From Cryptomeria japonica (Eukaryota > Streptophyta > Pinopsida > Cupressales > Cupressaceae): a stretch of DNA of 64,000 nucleotides. Positions 12,840 to 25,000 of this stretch are shown in pieces. Below the pieces are notes generated by a model that saw only the letters and a program-made list of their open reading frames with translations, searched no databases and was not told where the DNA came from. The DNA is taken from assembly GCF_030272615.1 (NCBI RefSeq), contig NC_081413.1:445331038-445395037 (forward strand). Reading direction: 5' to 3'. How positions within the stretch are numbered: the first letter of the stretch is position 1; the number at the start of each line of letters is the position of its first letter. The position numbers and the translations under genes were made by a program.

Positions 12840-13665
12840 ACCTGCCAAGTCAAAAATTTGGTTCTCTGAAGATGAGAGTGATGAAAATAAGTGGACTCAG
12901 TTTCTACCAAGAACAAAAAGAAAAAGAAGGCAAATGTTGGTGGGGATTATAAAATTGTGAGGTCGTTGCAGAGAGATGCTAGGCTGAAGGATGCAGCATG
13001 AGAGGTTGATGTGGGAAGGCAGAGAACCTTGGATGGTCTCTCTGAGAAATAGAAAAAGAAGACTTTTAAAATCTCATCCCATTTCTGGGATGTTGTTTCT
13101 ACTCAAGGTGAATACATTAGTTGCTCATTTTTTTATGAAGATTATATCCTGGAATGTGAGGGGCTTAAATAGCCCTTTGAAATAACATATGTTAAAGTGT
13201 ATGTTGATGGAAAAAAAGGCTGGTATTCTTATGGTTTAGGAAACAAAAATGAAGTCTCATGTTTTCCTTAAGGCTATCAATTCTTTCTAGGTGTTAGCTA
13301 CCTTCTTAACTAGTGATGCACAAGAAGCGTCTGGTGGTATTGCCACTCTTTGGAACCCAACCTATTTTGATGGAACCCTGATCCATTTAGCCAAAAACTA
13401 TCTTATTGTTAACATGTTGGACCTTAGGTCTCATTTTGAATGACTTCTTATAAATATTTGTGCTCCTAATTCTATAACCCCTCAGGCTAGCCTCTTGTCT
13501 TTCCTGGCTAGCCTCATTCGGAATCAGGTGGCTTCTTTGTGGATGGTTGCTAGAGACTTCAACTCTCCTCTTTACCCTATAGATAAATCTTGAGGTATAG
13601 AATACTAGTCAGAGAGCATGATTGATTTAGCAGACTTTATTTCAGCTATGGGTCTGATGTAAATA
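12840..13665 (+). pseudogene. LINE (L1-type) fragment: ORF1 end and endonuclease start
   Basis: At 13,136 the frame reads MKIISWNVRGLNSPLK, the hallmark start of the ORF2 apurinic-like endonuclease of plant L1 elements. Further on come GGIATLWNP and VARDFNSPL, the latter matching the GDFN active-site segment with G changed to R. Several stops interrupt it. The region before 13,136 has the low-complexity basic composition of an ORF1 tail. The fragment ends near 13,665 without RT, so it is truncated on the 3' side. Only AT-rich DNA follows to 13,849. Confidence 0.8.
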
Positions 13666-13849
13666 TGCATGTTAAACAAGTATTAAGAATTAATATTATT
13701 TTGTATTAAAATATTGAAAAAAATTAGTTGAAGACAATGCAACAAAATATAGCTTCCCATATTATTCAACAAAGTGGTAAGTTTATAGATGTTAAATCAT
13801 GTAGCATAATTTGATTTTAAAATGAATAAACATTTTTGTTAGTTGGTTA

Positions 13850-14033
13850 TACATAAATCAATCATGCATTTTCTTCTTGAGAAATGCAATAGTACCTTTG
13901 TTGTAGAGAGAAATTAAGAGTATGGATCCATGGTCAATTCCTATAACAAGCATAAGAATCTACACCACCATTGAGTTATGTCCCCCGAGGGAAGGGACAC
14001 AATAGATAACAACACTCCAATAATTGTTATGGT
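13850..14033. repeat. Start of ERF unit 2 (left of the Gypsy insertion)
   Basis: Aligns with 7,860-8,050. The match resumes at 32,402, so this is the left half of a duplicated segment split by the Gypsy element. The last five bases (ATGGT, 14,029-14,033) are the left target-site duplication. Confidence 0.75.
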
Positions 14034-15212
14034 TGTCGCGCTCTATGATGTGTGATACCTGCAGCTGCAACACAAAACACTCAATAGATCATTACAAGCA
14101 TGGTTAGAAAATAATAAGAAAACAAAGGTAAAACCATGACAAAGTGACCTATCGCCTCCTAAGAGATGCGAGAATGGATTTTATCTCAGATTTGTATAAG
14201 CAATCCCAGTGACTTGACTACACCTAGATGGAGGATTTGAAATCATAATGATATGCAAAAAATGAGATTGATTATGTTAGATTGATCCAAGAGACTAATT
14301 AAGCTAATGATATGCATGATTAAGCTATGATGATGATGCAATTAAGCTAGAAAAGAGATTGATTAAGCTACATGATTCAACAATTATGCTAGAAAATGAT
14401 CAAATTAAACTAGATCTAAGATGCAATTGCCTATAATAACAATGCTCAAATGATATTCTAGAATGGATATGCCTATAATAATAATGCATAAGATGAAAAT
14501 GAGATGGGATCCTTATTGCTCCAAAATGGGGGATATTTATAGGATTTCCAAGGCCAGTGGTGAGGTGGCAGGAATTAATGGTCAAGATTGAGTCTGAAGA
14601 TATCAAGGGTGAAATTGGAGGAGGTTGAAGAAGAGGTTGGAAGAAGAGACACTTGTCATCTCTGTGGTGACAAGTGTCAAGGAGCTTTTCTCATAAAAGG
14701 GCAAGTTTCCAAGAGAGCAGACATGTGGCCAAAGTGAAATGTGTCCCAAGAAGAAAATATCCACACCATAGGAGGTTAGGATAAGGAGGTTAGAATGTGA
14801 AAGATAAGATAGGGTTAGGAAAACCCAAGGTTAGGTGGAATGGGTTAGGTTAGAGGAATGGTTAGGTTAGGTGGTTAGAAGTTAGGAGGCATGTGGGTAA
14901 TTTGAATTTAAAAATTCAAATAATAGGAAAAGACTAATTAATTATCAACAACTCATAAATTGATTTTTTTTAATTAATTAGGGGATTAGAAGAATTAATT
15001 GAAGTGGGGGGAGGAATAATTAATTTGAATTAATTAATCAAAGGGGACTATTGAAATGAACCTATTAAATTAATCCTTAGATTTATTAATAAGTAGATGA
15101 AAGGGGGGATTTAATCAAATTGCTTAATGAATTCAATTAAATTAGGAAGCGAGATTAATTAAATAATTGCTTATTTAATTAATTATCTTCAGACCATTTT
15201 TAGATGTATACA
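14034..15212 (-). repeat. 3' LTR of outer Gypsy element
   Basis: About 1,179 bp; pairs with 31,263-32,401. Both share a longer form of the ATGATGATG...GCTAGAAAAGAG segment that the inner LTRs lack. A TATA box (TATAAATA on the minus strand) lies at 14,541-14,534. Confidence 0.88.
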
Positions 15213-15236
15213 TTTTGCCCTCTTTGAAGCAAGGTG
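15213..15236 (-). promoter_or_regulatory. Polypurine tract of outer Gypsy element
   Basis: Immediately before the 3' LTR the minus strand reads CAAAGAGGGCAAAA, a typical plus-strand priming site. The inner element has the matching tract beside its LTR at 19,450-19,470. Confidence 0.7.
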
Positions 15237-16788
15237 TGATGACACGTTGATTCAAAGAATAATCTCATTTTGATGATGATATTGGTTCGATAGGATGCAC
15301 CAGCTATTGATTGATAAATTGCAATACAATGATGCTCCCTCAGGAGATCAATTGAGATAATTGACCTTTGGAGTGTTTGTATTTTTTGTGAAATTGATAT
15401 CCCGATTAGAAATGATTTGATGTTTGCAACTATGGTTGATGAAAATGCGAGTTCTACGATCACGGTGATGTGGTTCTTGATTATTGATAAAGCTTGATTG
15501 ATTAGATTGATAATATCGAGATTCAGTTTGGCTTCAGGAATGACACCTCCTGTATAAGAAAAAGATGATCAAAGCGTTTGGTTTCACGAATGATATATCT
15601 TGTGTAAGACATGATCATAACGTCTGGTTTTAGGAAAGGTACATCTTGTGTAAGACATGAGAGAATCTATTCGGATGTGATTGATTAATAGAATTGACAA
15701 GAATGATTGAATTAAGAACTAATAGTTTGTTGATATCAAGTTGTAGAAAGATTTAGATAAGCTGATGTTGGTTTTGTTGAAGAAATGTAAGATTTTCACT
15801 GGGTCGATAATATCTTGAAAGAGATGAGCCATTAGTTTGATTGCATATACACTTATGATGATACTTTGATGATTCCTATGATAAATTTAACCTTGGATAA
15901 AATGAGCATGCAGGATCCCATGCAAGACTGAAATGCAAGCTAAATGAAAATGCCAATGCAAATGAGATGCAATGCGACGACCGAACTACTCACTAGGTTA
16001 TTGCGTTTTTGTCTTCATTGAGCTTTTTAAAATGTGGGAAGTAAGTGCAAACATCGATGGTATAATTAAACCATGATGACCTAGGCATGACTTTCCTGGA
16101 TTTTGATATGGAAATTTAGCACAAGCATCGAGGTATAATTGAACTAAGATGACCTGAGTGTTTCTTGCATAAAATAGGCAGCATTAATCATTTCAATACG
16201 CAAATCAGAAATGTCTTCGATGATACTTTGATGATCATATCCTGAGATAAATTTGCACATATTAATGATTAATTTACAGACAACAGATAAAAAAATAATC
16301 ATGTTCCTTCCTTGTTTCTCTAGTCAAAGACATCCTGGAGTCATTTAGAAATCATGATAACAAAAATTAAGATAGAAAAGTTCAACAATCATGTTAAAAT
16401 CATTATCCAAAAGATATCATTTGTGTGCTTAGACTGACTTTGTGATAGTTTGATGGTTGATAATTTGATCTCCTGTTCAATGTTGGATGTCTCAGTTTTC
16501 GCTTGATAAGAGTTGTCTAACTGTTGTTCTACCTATTTGATTAAGCTCAAAATGATCAAAAATTTTGCCCCCAAAATTTTTTCCCCCAACTAGGTGCAGG
16601 ATTTTGCCCCAAGCTTAGAAACAAATTCATTATGATATACCCAATGATCCAAACCATGGCAAGAAGCCACCCGGGATGCTTGTGTATGCACAAGGTTTTA
16701 TTATGCATATGAACAACACTGATGGAAAATAATGCAAGTGGAAGGATGCATGAACTAATAGATGGAAGACCTAGCTGACAGATAGCGC
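15237..16788 (-). other. Region between integrase and PPT of outer Gypsy element
   Basis: Long non-coding internal stretch, aligned over its length with 19,470-20,943 of the inner element (the two differ by point changes and small gaps). No gene is supported on either strand. Confidence 0.65.
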
Positions 16789-17035
16789 ATGTTTGCTAGG
16801 TTTTCACCATTTGTTTTTATTGCACTTTTTCTCATATTTGATTTTTTTTTATTTTCTTCTTTTTCACTGTTTCTGATTTTTTTGTTTTTTCACTTTTTTT
16901 GGATTTTCTCCTTTTTCACTGTTTTTGGATTTGTCTTCTTTTTCATTGTTTTTGGATTTTCTGCTTTTTCACAGTTTTTTGGATTTTTTTTTCTTTTTCA
17001 CTGTTTTTGGATTTTTTTTCTTTTTCAGACATAAA
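16789..17035 (-). repeat. Tandem repeat, CTTTTTCACTGTTTTTGGA units
   Basis: About eight imperfect units of 22-30 bp, T-rich on the plus strand (A-rich in the element's own sense), lying just after the integrase. The inner element has its own version at 20,944-21,182 with a different number of units. Long plus-strand frames here (FFLFHCFWIF) are a by-product of the repeat. Confidence 0.8.
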
Positions 17036-17326
17036 ACTTCTTCAGATGCATGCTATTGATGGGTTCCTCAAGCTGATCTCCATCCTATGTTGATAGCTAA
17101 TATGCTTCTGACCCAAATACTGTTGTGACCACAAACGCACCTAACCAGTTTGGTTCAAACTTTCCTTTCTTTTCTCGGTCTGCCTGGTTTCATGGATTTT
17201 CCTTTAGTACTAGCTCCCCCACTTGAAAGATTCATGGTTTCACTATGTGATTATAACTCCGACACACTCTTTGTTGATATACCTTTAAATGATCAAAGGC
17301 ATTTTTTCTTCGTTCATGGATCAATT

Positions 17327-18339
17327 CTAACTCTTGTAGTCTAGATACTCGATGTTCTTCATCTGGAATAAGCGTTTTAATGATACTCCTAAAGAAGGTA
17401 TCTCTACTTCTACTGGTCGTATTGTTTCTGATCCATAAACAACAAAAAAAGGTGTGGCACCTGTTGGCGTGCGAGTACTGGTACGGTAGGCCCATAGAGT
17501 AGGGTTTAATTGAATATGCCAATCTCTTCCAGCATCATTCACTATCTTTTTGAGGATTTTCAAAATAGTTTTGTTTCATGCTTCTGCTTGCCCATTCCCT
17601 TGTGGATAGTAGGGTGTGGAAAATTTGTGTTGGATCTTGAATTTCTCACATAATAGCTCTTGTACATCCTAATTCTTGAATGGTCACCCATTATCAGTTA
17701 TAATGGTCATGGGTATTCCATAACGACAGATGATGTAGTTCAAAATAAATGCAACAATTTGTTTTCCTGTGATATTTGTGAGAGGTACTGCCTCAATCCA
17801 TTTTGTGAAATATTTTGTAGCAACAAGGATGAATTTATGACCATTAGATGAAGAACGATTTATTTTTCCTACTAGATCAAGACCCCATTGATAGAAAGGG
17901 AAAGATGTTACCAAAGCATGAAGTTCTTGTGCTGGTGCATGAATCAAATTCCCATGGATCTGACATTGTTTGCATGTTCTATCTATCTGAAAAGAATCTC
18001 ATTCCATGGTCTGCCAATAATAGCCCAAGCGTATGAGTTTTTTTGAAAGGGTAATAACACTTGCATGAGTTCCACAAATGCCATTATGGACTTCATGTAA
18101 GGCCTTCAAATATTCTTCTTCTTCCAGACATCTTAAAAGAGTACCGTCTGGACCTTGTTTAAACAGGATATCCACGACAAGAGAATAATGGGAGTTTTGG
18201 CAAATAAAGTTTCTCTTTTTATTTTTCGATAAGTCAGGAGGGAGGATACTATCTTTCAGGTATGTGTAATTTTGGTTGTAGTGGGAGGAATCATGCCCAA
18301 CAAGGTGAAAAATAGTTTTGGCATAAGGAAAATTATGAG
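17327..18339 (-). pseudogene. Integrase part of the outer Gypsy pol
   Basis: Catalyses insertion of the element's cDNA. From the 18,339 side: an HHCC zinc finger (HEVHNGICGTHAS, then CKQCQIHGN), and a catalytic core with the first aspartate in QWGLDLVGK. The second aspartate is in IITDNG and the glutamate in GNGQAEA, so all three DDE residues are present. A C-terminal YRTSTRTPTGATPFFVVYG block follows, as in plant Gypsy integrases. Stops are at NG*PF, KN*DV and EA*NK. The frame joins directly to the RNase H region at 23,109 once the nested element and one ATGAG copy are removed. Confidence 0.88.
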
Positions 18340-19449
18340 TGTTGTGCTCTATGAGAAGTTTGATACCTACACCTGCAACACAAAACACTCAATAGATCAT
18401 TTCAAGAATGGCTAGTAAATCATGTGCGAAAGAAATATAAAACCATGACAAAGCGATCTATCACCTCCTAATAGATCCGAGTATGGATTTGCTCTCAGAT
18501 CTGTATAAGCAATCCCAATGACTTGACTACACCTAGACGAAGGATTTGAAATGATAATGATATGCAAAGATGAGATTGATTATACTAGATTGATCCAAGA
18601 GATTAATTAAGCTAATGATATGCATGATTTAAGCTATGATGCTTATTGATTAAGCTACATGATTCAACAATTATGCTAGAAAATGATCAAATTAAACTAA
18701 ATCTAAGATGCAAAGCCTATAATAACAATGCTCAAATGATATGATAGAATGGATTTGCCTATAGTAATAATGCATAAGATGAAAATGAGATGGGATACTT
18801 ATTGCTCCAAAATGGGGGATATTTATAGGATTTCCAAGGCCAGGGGTGAGGTGGCAGGAATCAATGGTCAAGATTGAGTCTGAAGATATCAAGGGTGAAA
18901 TTGGAGGAGGTTGAAGAAGAGGTTGGAGGAAGAGAGACTTGTCATCTGTGTGGTGAAAAGTGTCAAGGAGATTTCCTCATAAAAGGGCAAGTGTCCAAGA
19001 GAGGAGACATGTGGCCAAAGTGCCATGTGTCTCAAGAAGAAAATATCCACACCATAGGAGGTTAGGATGTGCAAGATAGGATAGGGTTAGAGGGATGGTT
19101 AGGTTAGGTGGTTAGACGTTAGGAGGCATGTGGGTAATTTGAATTTAAAAATTCAAATAATAGGAAAAGACTAATTAATTCTCAACAACTCATAAATTCA
19201 TTTGTTTTAATTAATTAGGGGATTAGAAGAATTAATTGAAGTGGGGGGAGGATTAATTCATTTGAATTAATTAATCAAAGGGGGTTATTGAAGTGAACCT
19301 ATTAAGTAAATCCTTAGATTTATTAATAAGTAGATGAAAGGGGGAATTTAATCAAATTGCTTAATGAATTCAATTAAATTAGGAAGGGGGATTAATTAAA
19401 TACTTGCTTATTTAATTAATTATCTTCAAATCATTTTTAGGTGTATATA
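18340..19449 (-). repeat. 3' LTR of inner Gypsy element
   Basis: Pairs with 21,961-23,103: both share the shortened GATGCTTATTGATTAAG segment and TGCCATGTGTCTCAAG. Ends ...TATATA instead of TATACA. TATA box (TATAAATA, minus) at 18,827-18,820. Confidence 0.85.
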
Positions 19450-20943
19450 TTTTGCTCCTCTTTGAAACGAGGTGTGATGACACATTGATTCAAAGAATAA
19501 TCTCATTTTAATGATGATATTGGTTCGATAGGATGCCCCAACTATTGATTGATATATTTTGATATGATGATGCCCACTCGAGAGATCAATTAAGATAATT
19601 GATATCTCGATTAGAAATGATTTGATTTCTGCAATTGCGTTTGATGCAAATGCGAGTTCTATGATCATGGTGATGTGGTTTTTGATTATTGATAAAGCTT
19701 GATTGATTAGATTGATAAGATCGAGATTCAGTCTGGTTTTAGGAATGACACCTCCTGTATAAGACACAGATGATCAAAGTGTCTAGTTTCAGGAACGATA
19801 GATCATGTATAAGACATGATCATAACGTCTGGTTTCAGGAAAGATACATCCTGTATAAGACATGAGAGAATCAATTTAGATGTGATTCATTGATAGAATT
19901 GATAAGGTTGATTGAGTAAGGAACTGATAATTTGTTGATATCAAGTTGTAGGAAGATTTAGATAAGATGATGTTGGTTCTGTTGAGGGCAGAGTAATATA
20001 ATATTTTTGTTGAGTCAATAATATCTAGATAGAGATGAGTCATCATTTTGATTGCGTATACACTTATGATGATACCTTGATGATTCCTGCGATAAATTTA
20101 ACCTTGGATAAAATGAGCATGCGGGATACCATGCAAGAATGAAATGCAAGCTAAATGCAAAGCTAATGCAAATGAAATGCAATGCAACGACTAGACCAGT
20201 CACTGGGTTATTGTGTTTTGTCATCATTGAGCTTTTTTAAAATTGTGGGAAGTAAGTGCAAACATCGATGGTATAATTAAACCATGATGACCTGAGCACT
20301 GCTTTCCTAAATTTTGATATGGCCAGTTAGCACAATCATCGAGGTATAATTGAACCGAGATGACCTCAGTGTTGCTTGCGTAAAACAAGCAGTATTAATC
20401 ATTTCAATATGCAAATCGGAAATGTCTTCAATGATACTTCGATGATCATGTCGTGAGACAAATTTGCACATATTAATGATTAATTTACAAACATTAGACA
20501 AGAAAAATATCATGTTCCTTTCTTGATTCTCTAGTCAAAGACATCCTGGAGTCACTTAGAAATCATGATAGAAAAAATCAAGATAGAAAAGTTGAACAAT
20601 CATGTTAAAATCATTATCCAAAAGATATCATCCATGTGCTTAGACTGACTTTGTGATAGTTTGATGGTTGATAATTTGATCTCATGTTCAATGTTGGATA
20701 TGTCTCAGTTTTTGCTTGATAAGAGTTGCCTAACTGTTTGTCCCCAGCTAAGGTGTAGGATTTTGCGCGAAGCCTAGAAACAAATTCAATATGATATACC
20801 CAATGATCCAAACCATGGCAAGATGCCACTCGGGATGTCTGCGTATGTACAAAGGCTTTATTATGCATATGAACAATGTTGAATTAATGCAAGCGGAAGG
20901 ATGAATGAATGAATAGATGGAAGAGCTAGCTGACAGATAGCAC

Positions 20944-21182
20944 TTGTTTGCTAAGTTTTCACCATCTATTTTTATTGCACTTTTCTCATATTTTTTTTTT
21001 TCTTATTTTCTGCTTTTTCACTTTTTTTTGGATTTTTCTACTTTTTCACTTTTTTTTATTTTTCTACTTTTTCTATTTTTTGGACTTTTCTACTTTTTCA
21101 CTGTTTTTTATTTTTCTGCTTTTTCACTGTTTTTGATATTTTTGCTTTTTCATTGTTTTTTATTTTTCTTCTTTTTCAGACA
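20944..21182 (-). repeat. T-rich tandem repeat of inner element
   Basis: Counterpart of 16,789-17,035, with shorter units containing CTACTTTTTCACT. The change in unit number between two copies of one family shows that the array expands or contracts. Confidence 0.75.
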
Positions 21183-21299
21183 TAAAACTTCTTCACATGC
21201 ATTCTATTGATGGGTTCTTTGAGATGATATTCATCCTATGTTGATAGCTGATATGATCCTAACACAAATACTGTTGTGACCACAAACAGACCTAACCAA

Positions 21300-21942
21300 T
21301 TTGGTTCAAACTTTCCTTTCTTTTCTCAGTCTGCCTAGTTGCATGGATTTTCTTTTAGTACTAGTTCCCCAACTTGAAAGATTCATGGTGTGACCCTGTG
21401 ATTATAACTCTGACACATTCTTTCCTAATATACCTTTAAATGATCAAAGGCATTTTGTCTTCGTTCATGGATCAATTCTAACTCCTGCAGTCTAGATACT
21501 TGATGTTCTTTATTTGGGATAAGACCTTTTAATGATACTCATAGAGAAGGTATCTCTACTTCTATTGGCAGTATTTCTTTTGATCCATAAACAAGAGAGA
21601 AAGGTGTGGCACATGTTGGTGTGCGGATACTAGTATGGTAGGCCCATAGAGAAGGGTTCAATTGAATATGCCAATATCTTCTAGCATCATTTACTGTCTT
21701 TTTGAGGATTTTCAAAATAGTTTTGTTTGATGCTTCTGCTTTCCCATTCCCTTATGGATATTAGGTGTGGAAAATCTGTGTTGGATCTTCAATTTCTCAC
21801 ATAGCTCTTATACATCCTGATTCTTGAATGGTCACCCATTATCAATGATAATGGTCATGGGTATTGCATAGCGACAGATGATGTAGTTCAAGATAAATGT
21901 AGCAAGTTGTTTTCTTGTGATATTTGTGAGAGGTACTACCTC
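21300..21942 (-). pseudogene. Integrase remnant of inner Gypsy element
   Basis: Aligns with 17,150-17,790 of the outer element and covers the middle and C-terminal integrase. Several small gaps and stops break the frame. The zinc finger and first catalytic aspartate are absent because the internal deletion starts just beyond. Confidence 0.8.
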
Positions 21943-21960
21943 AAATGGTGGGTGCCAAAA
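21943..21960 (-). promoter_or_regulatory. Primer-binding site of inner Gypsy element
   Basis: Directly inside the 5' LTR the minus strand reads TTTTGGCACCCACCATT, close to the outer element's TTTTGGCGCCCATCGTGG. The changes fall at CG and G positions, consistent with C-to-T decay. Confidence 0.75.
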
Positions 21961-23103
21961 TGTCATGCACTATGAGAAGTGTGATACCTACAGTTGCAAC
22001 ACAAATCACTCAATAGATCATTACAAGCATGGTTAGCAAATCATAAGCAAAAGAAAGAAAAAAATGTGACAAAGCGACCTATCACATCCTAACAGATGCG
22101 AGTATGGATTTTCTCTCAGATCTGTATAAGTAATCCTAGTAACTTGACTACACCTAGACAGAGGATTTGAAATGATAATGATATGCAAAGATGAGATTTA
22201 TTATACTAGATTGATCCAAGAGATTAATTAACCTAATGATATGCATGATTTAGCTATGATGCTTATTGATTAAGCTACATGATTCAACAATTATGCTAGA
22301 AAATGATCAAGTTAAACTAAATCTAAGATGCAATTGCCTATAATAACAATGCTCAAATGATATGATAGAATTGATATGCCTATAGTAACAATGCATAAGA
22401 TGAAAATGAGATGGGATCCTTATTGCTCCAAAATGGGGGATATTTATAGGATTTCCAAGGCCAGGGGTGAGGTGGCAAGAATCAACGGTCAAGATTGAGT
22501 CTGAAGATATCAAGGGTGAAATTGGAGGAGGTTGAAGAAGAGGTTGGAGGAAGAGACACTTGTCATATTTGTGGTGACAAGTATCAAGGAGCTTTTCTCA
22601 TAAAAGGAAAAGTGTCCAAGAGAGGATACATGTGGCCAAAGTGCCATGTGTCTCAAGAAGAAAATATCCACACCATAGGAGGTTAGGATGTGCAAGATAG
22701 GATTGGGTTAGGACAACCAAAGGTTAGGTAGAATGGGTTAGATTAGAGGGATGGTTAGGTTAGGCGGTTAGAAGTTAGGAGGCATGTGGGTAATTTTAAT
22801 TTAAAAATTCAAATAATAGATAAGACTAATTAATTTTCAACAACTCATAAATTGATTTGTTTTAATTAATTAGGGGATTAGAAGAATTAATTGAAGTGGG
22901 GGGACGATTAATTATTTTGAATTAATTAATCAAAGGGGTTATTGAAATGAACCTATTAAGTAAATCCTTAGATTTATTAATAAGTAGATGAAAGGGGGAA
23001 TTTAATCAAATTGCTTAATGAATTCAATTAAATTAGGAAGGGGGATTAATTAAATAATTTCTTATTTAATTAATTATCTTCAGACCATTTTAAGGTGTAT
23101 ACA
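21961..23103 (-). repeat. 5' LTR of inner Gypsy element
   Basis: About 1,143 bp, ends TGTCATGC...GTATACA on the plus strand. TATA box (TATAAATA, minus) at 22,448-22,441. Followed by the ATGAG target duplication at 23,104-23,108. Confidence 0.88.
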
Positions 23104-23108
23104 ATGAG

Positions 23109-23703
23109 TAGGGTAAAACAACTCTTCTACCAAAAATTCATAATGCTGTTTATTTTCCTATGTCTGAAGGAGAGAAGCAAGTGTAGCCATGGTGTCTGCT
23201 GCTTTGTTGTCATTCCTTGGAATTTGCTGGAAAGTTATTTCTACAAAGTATTTCTTGATATCATCAACCATCTTTTTATAAGGCATCGACTTTTCATCTT
23301 TTGTTTGATAATCGTCATTGATTTGATTGATTACAAGCTGAGAGTCTCCAAAGACTTGAAGTTGTGTAATGTTCCATTCTATAGCCATTTTGATACCTAT
23401 AACCAAAGCTTCATACTCTGTTGTGTTGTTGGTGCATGGAAAGCTTAATTTGTATGCTTTTGGGATTGTACGACCTTGTGGTGTGATAAATAGAATACCT
23501 GCTCCTGATCCATGTTGTGTATATGATCTATCAAAGTTTAATTGCCATGTTTTTGTTGTGACTGTTAGGCTATCAACATCGGGAAATTCAATTTGCAAAG
23601 GACAACCAGCTTGAAGTGGTGCCTCGGCTAGTTGATCTGCAATGACTTGTCCTTTTATAGCTTTTTTGTCAACATACTCAATATCAAACTCACTCGGGAT
23701 CAT
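23109..23703 (-). pseudogene. Second (archaeal-type) RNase H domain of outer Gypsy pol
   Basis: Contains WQLNFDRSYTQHGSGAGI, NNTTEYEALVIGIKMA, VFGDSQLVINQI and NDNKAADTMATLA. This is the aRNH pattern that plant Tat elements carry in addition to the usual RNase H. The first catalytic aspartate is in NFDRS and the glutamate in TEYEAL. The aspartate in GDSQ and that in KAADTMA are also present, so the active site looks complete. TAG follows SLLQT. Confidence 0.85.
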
Positions 23704-23718
23704 GATCCATTTTGCTAA

Positions 23719-24135
23719 TCATCCTGTTAATGTTGCCTTGCTAAGTAAATACTTTAATGGATTGATTTTAGCTATCAACTTGATGGAGTGAGATAGTAGA
23801 TAGTGTCTTAATTTTTGAAAAGCAAAAACAACCGCTAAGCATGCTTTTTCTATTGGATAATAGTTGATCTCGTATCTCACTAATGTTCTACAGATGTAGT
23901 AGATGCCTTCTTCCTTTTCTTCATTATCTTGTTGTGCAAGAAAAACTCCTAATGATGCTTTGGTGGTCGATAAATAGAGTAATAATGGCTTTCCTGTAAA
24001 TGGTGACATTAGGACGGGTGCCTGCATGAGATATGTCTTGATCTTGTTGAATGCATCCTTGCATTGATGGTCCCACTTGAAATGAACATTTTTATGCAAT
24101 AGATAAGTAAATGGTTGACATTTATCTGCTAGTTG
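23719..24135 (-). pseudogene. First RNase H domain of outer Gypsy pol
   Basis: Contains FKWDHQCKDAFNKIK, LLLYLSTTKASLGVFLAQ and INYYPIEKACLAVVFA, as in Ty3/Gypsy RNase H. The usual LYxxAS(D/E) aspartate position reads LSTTKAS, so the first domain may be catalytically impaired. TGA (probably from CGA) near 23,716 ends the open part. Confidence 0.8.
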
Positions 24136-25000
24136 AGCAACAAATCTTCTGATTGACTAGAGTCTTCCTTGGAGTGATCTTAGCTGACTTATATTATTAA
24201 GAGATTCCATCTCCATGATTGCTTTTACCTTAGCTAGATCTACTTCAATACCTCTAGCTAAAACAATGTATCCCAATAGCTTGCCTGAAGTGGCACCAAA
24301 GGTACTTTTCATAGGATTAAGTCGTAGCTTGTATTGTTCTAACCTATCAAAGATATTTTCTAGTATTCCTATATGGTCTTCTCTGTTGTATGATTTTGCC
24401 AAGATGTCATCCACATAGTCTTCCATGAATGTATGCATCATGTCATGGAATATTGTTATCATAGCTCTTTGATATGTAGCACCTGCGTTCTTTACTCGAA
24501 AAGGCATGGCGTTCTAGCAAAAAGTACCCCACGGGCATGTGAAAGCTGTCTTTTCTTGATCTTCAAGTGTTATTTTAATGTGATTGTATCCAGAGAAAAC
24601 ATCCATTAGGGAGAACATGGAGTGTCCAACAGTTAAATCTACAATGATGTCAATGTTAGGCAAAGGAAAGTCATCCTTTGGACATGCATTATTAAGATCT
24701 CTGAAGTCTGTGCATATTCTGATGCTTTTATCTGGTTTTGAAACATGAATGGTGTTGGATACCCATTGAGGATATGCTTCAGGTCTGATGAATCCTACAT
24801 CCAATAATTTCTTTAGTTTTTCTTTGACCAGGAGAGCGATATGTGGATGCATTTTCCTTAACTTCTATTTATCTGGTTTGGCTCTAGGACTGACATTCAA
24901 GTGATGCATAATAAGCTTTGGATCCAACCCTGGCATGTCTGCATATGACCAAGCAAAATTGATTTGTCATCGTTTGAAGAATTCTATATACTGGTGCATT
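24136..25000 (-). pseudogene. Reverse transcriptase domain of outer Gypsy pol
   Basis: Contains FAWSYADMPGLDP, then LLDVGFIRPEAYPQWVSN, RICTDFRDLNNACPKDDFPL, FSGYNHIKI and NAGATYQRAM. The catalytic EDYVDDILAKS is intact. Stops: KR*QINF, DK*KLRK, a TAG after WGTFC, and GRL*SIRR near 24,156. It copies element RNA into DNA in the cytoplasmic particle. Confidence 0.9.

Larger units (their letters stand above)
18340..23103 (-). mobile_element. Inner Gypsy element, same family, deletion derivative
   Basis: Inserted in the outer element between RNase H and integrase, in the same orientation. Perfect 5-bp target duplication ATGAG at 18,335-18,339 and 23,104-23,108. It has two LTRs (18,340-19,449 and 21,961-23,103), a primer-binding site and a polypurine tract. 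Its internal region is only about 2.5 kb, because gag, protease, RT and RNase H are missing and the primer-binding site is followed almost directly by an integrase remnant. It could have moved only with proteins from another copy, unless the deletion came after insertion. Confidence 0.92.

Noticed and set aside
16789-17093. Hydrophobic plus-strand frames rich in F, L, W that look like membrane proteins
   Set aside because: By-product of a T-rich tandem repeat inside a minus-strand retroelement; the inner element shows the same artefact at 20,944-21,210.
22495-22686. Conserved frame MSLKISRVKLEEVEEEVGG in several LTRs
   Set aside because: It recurs because the LTR recurs; it overlaps the region just 5' of the element's TATA box and varies freely between copies.
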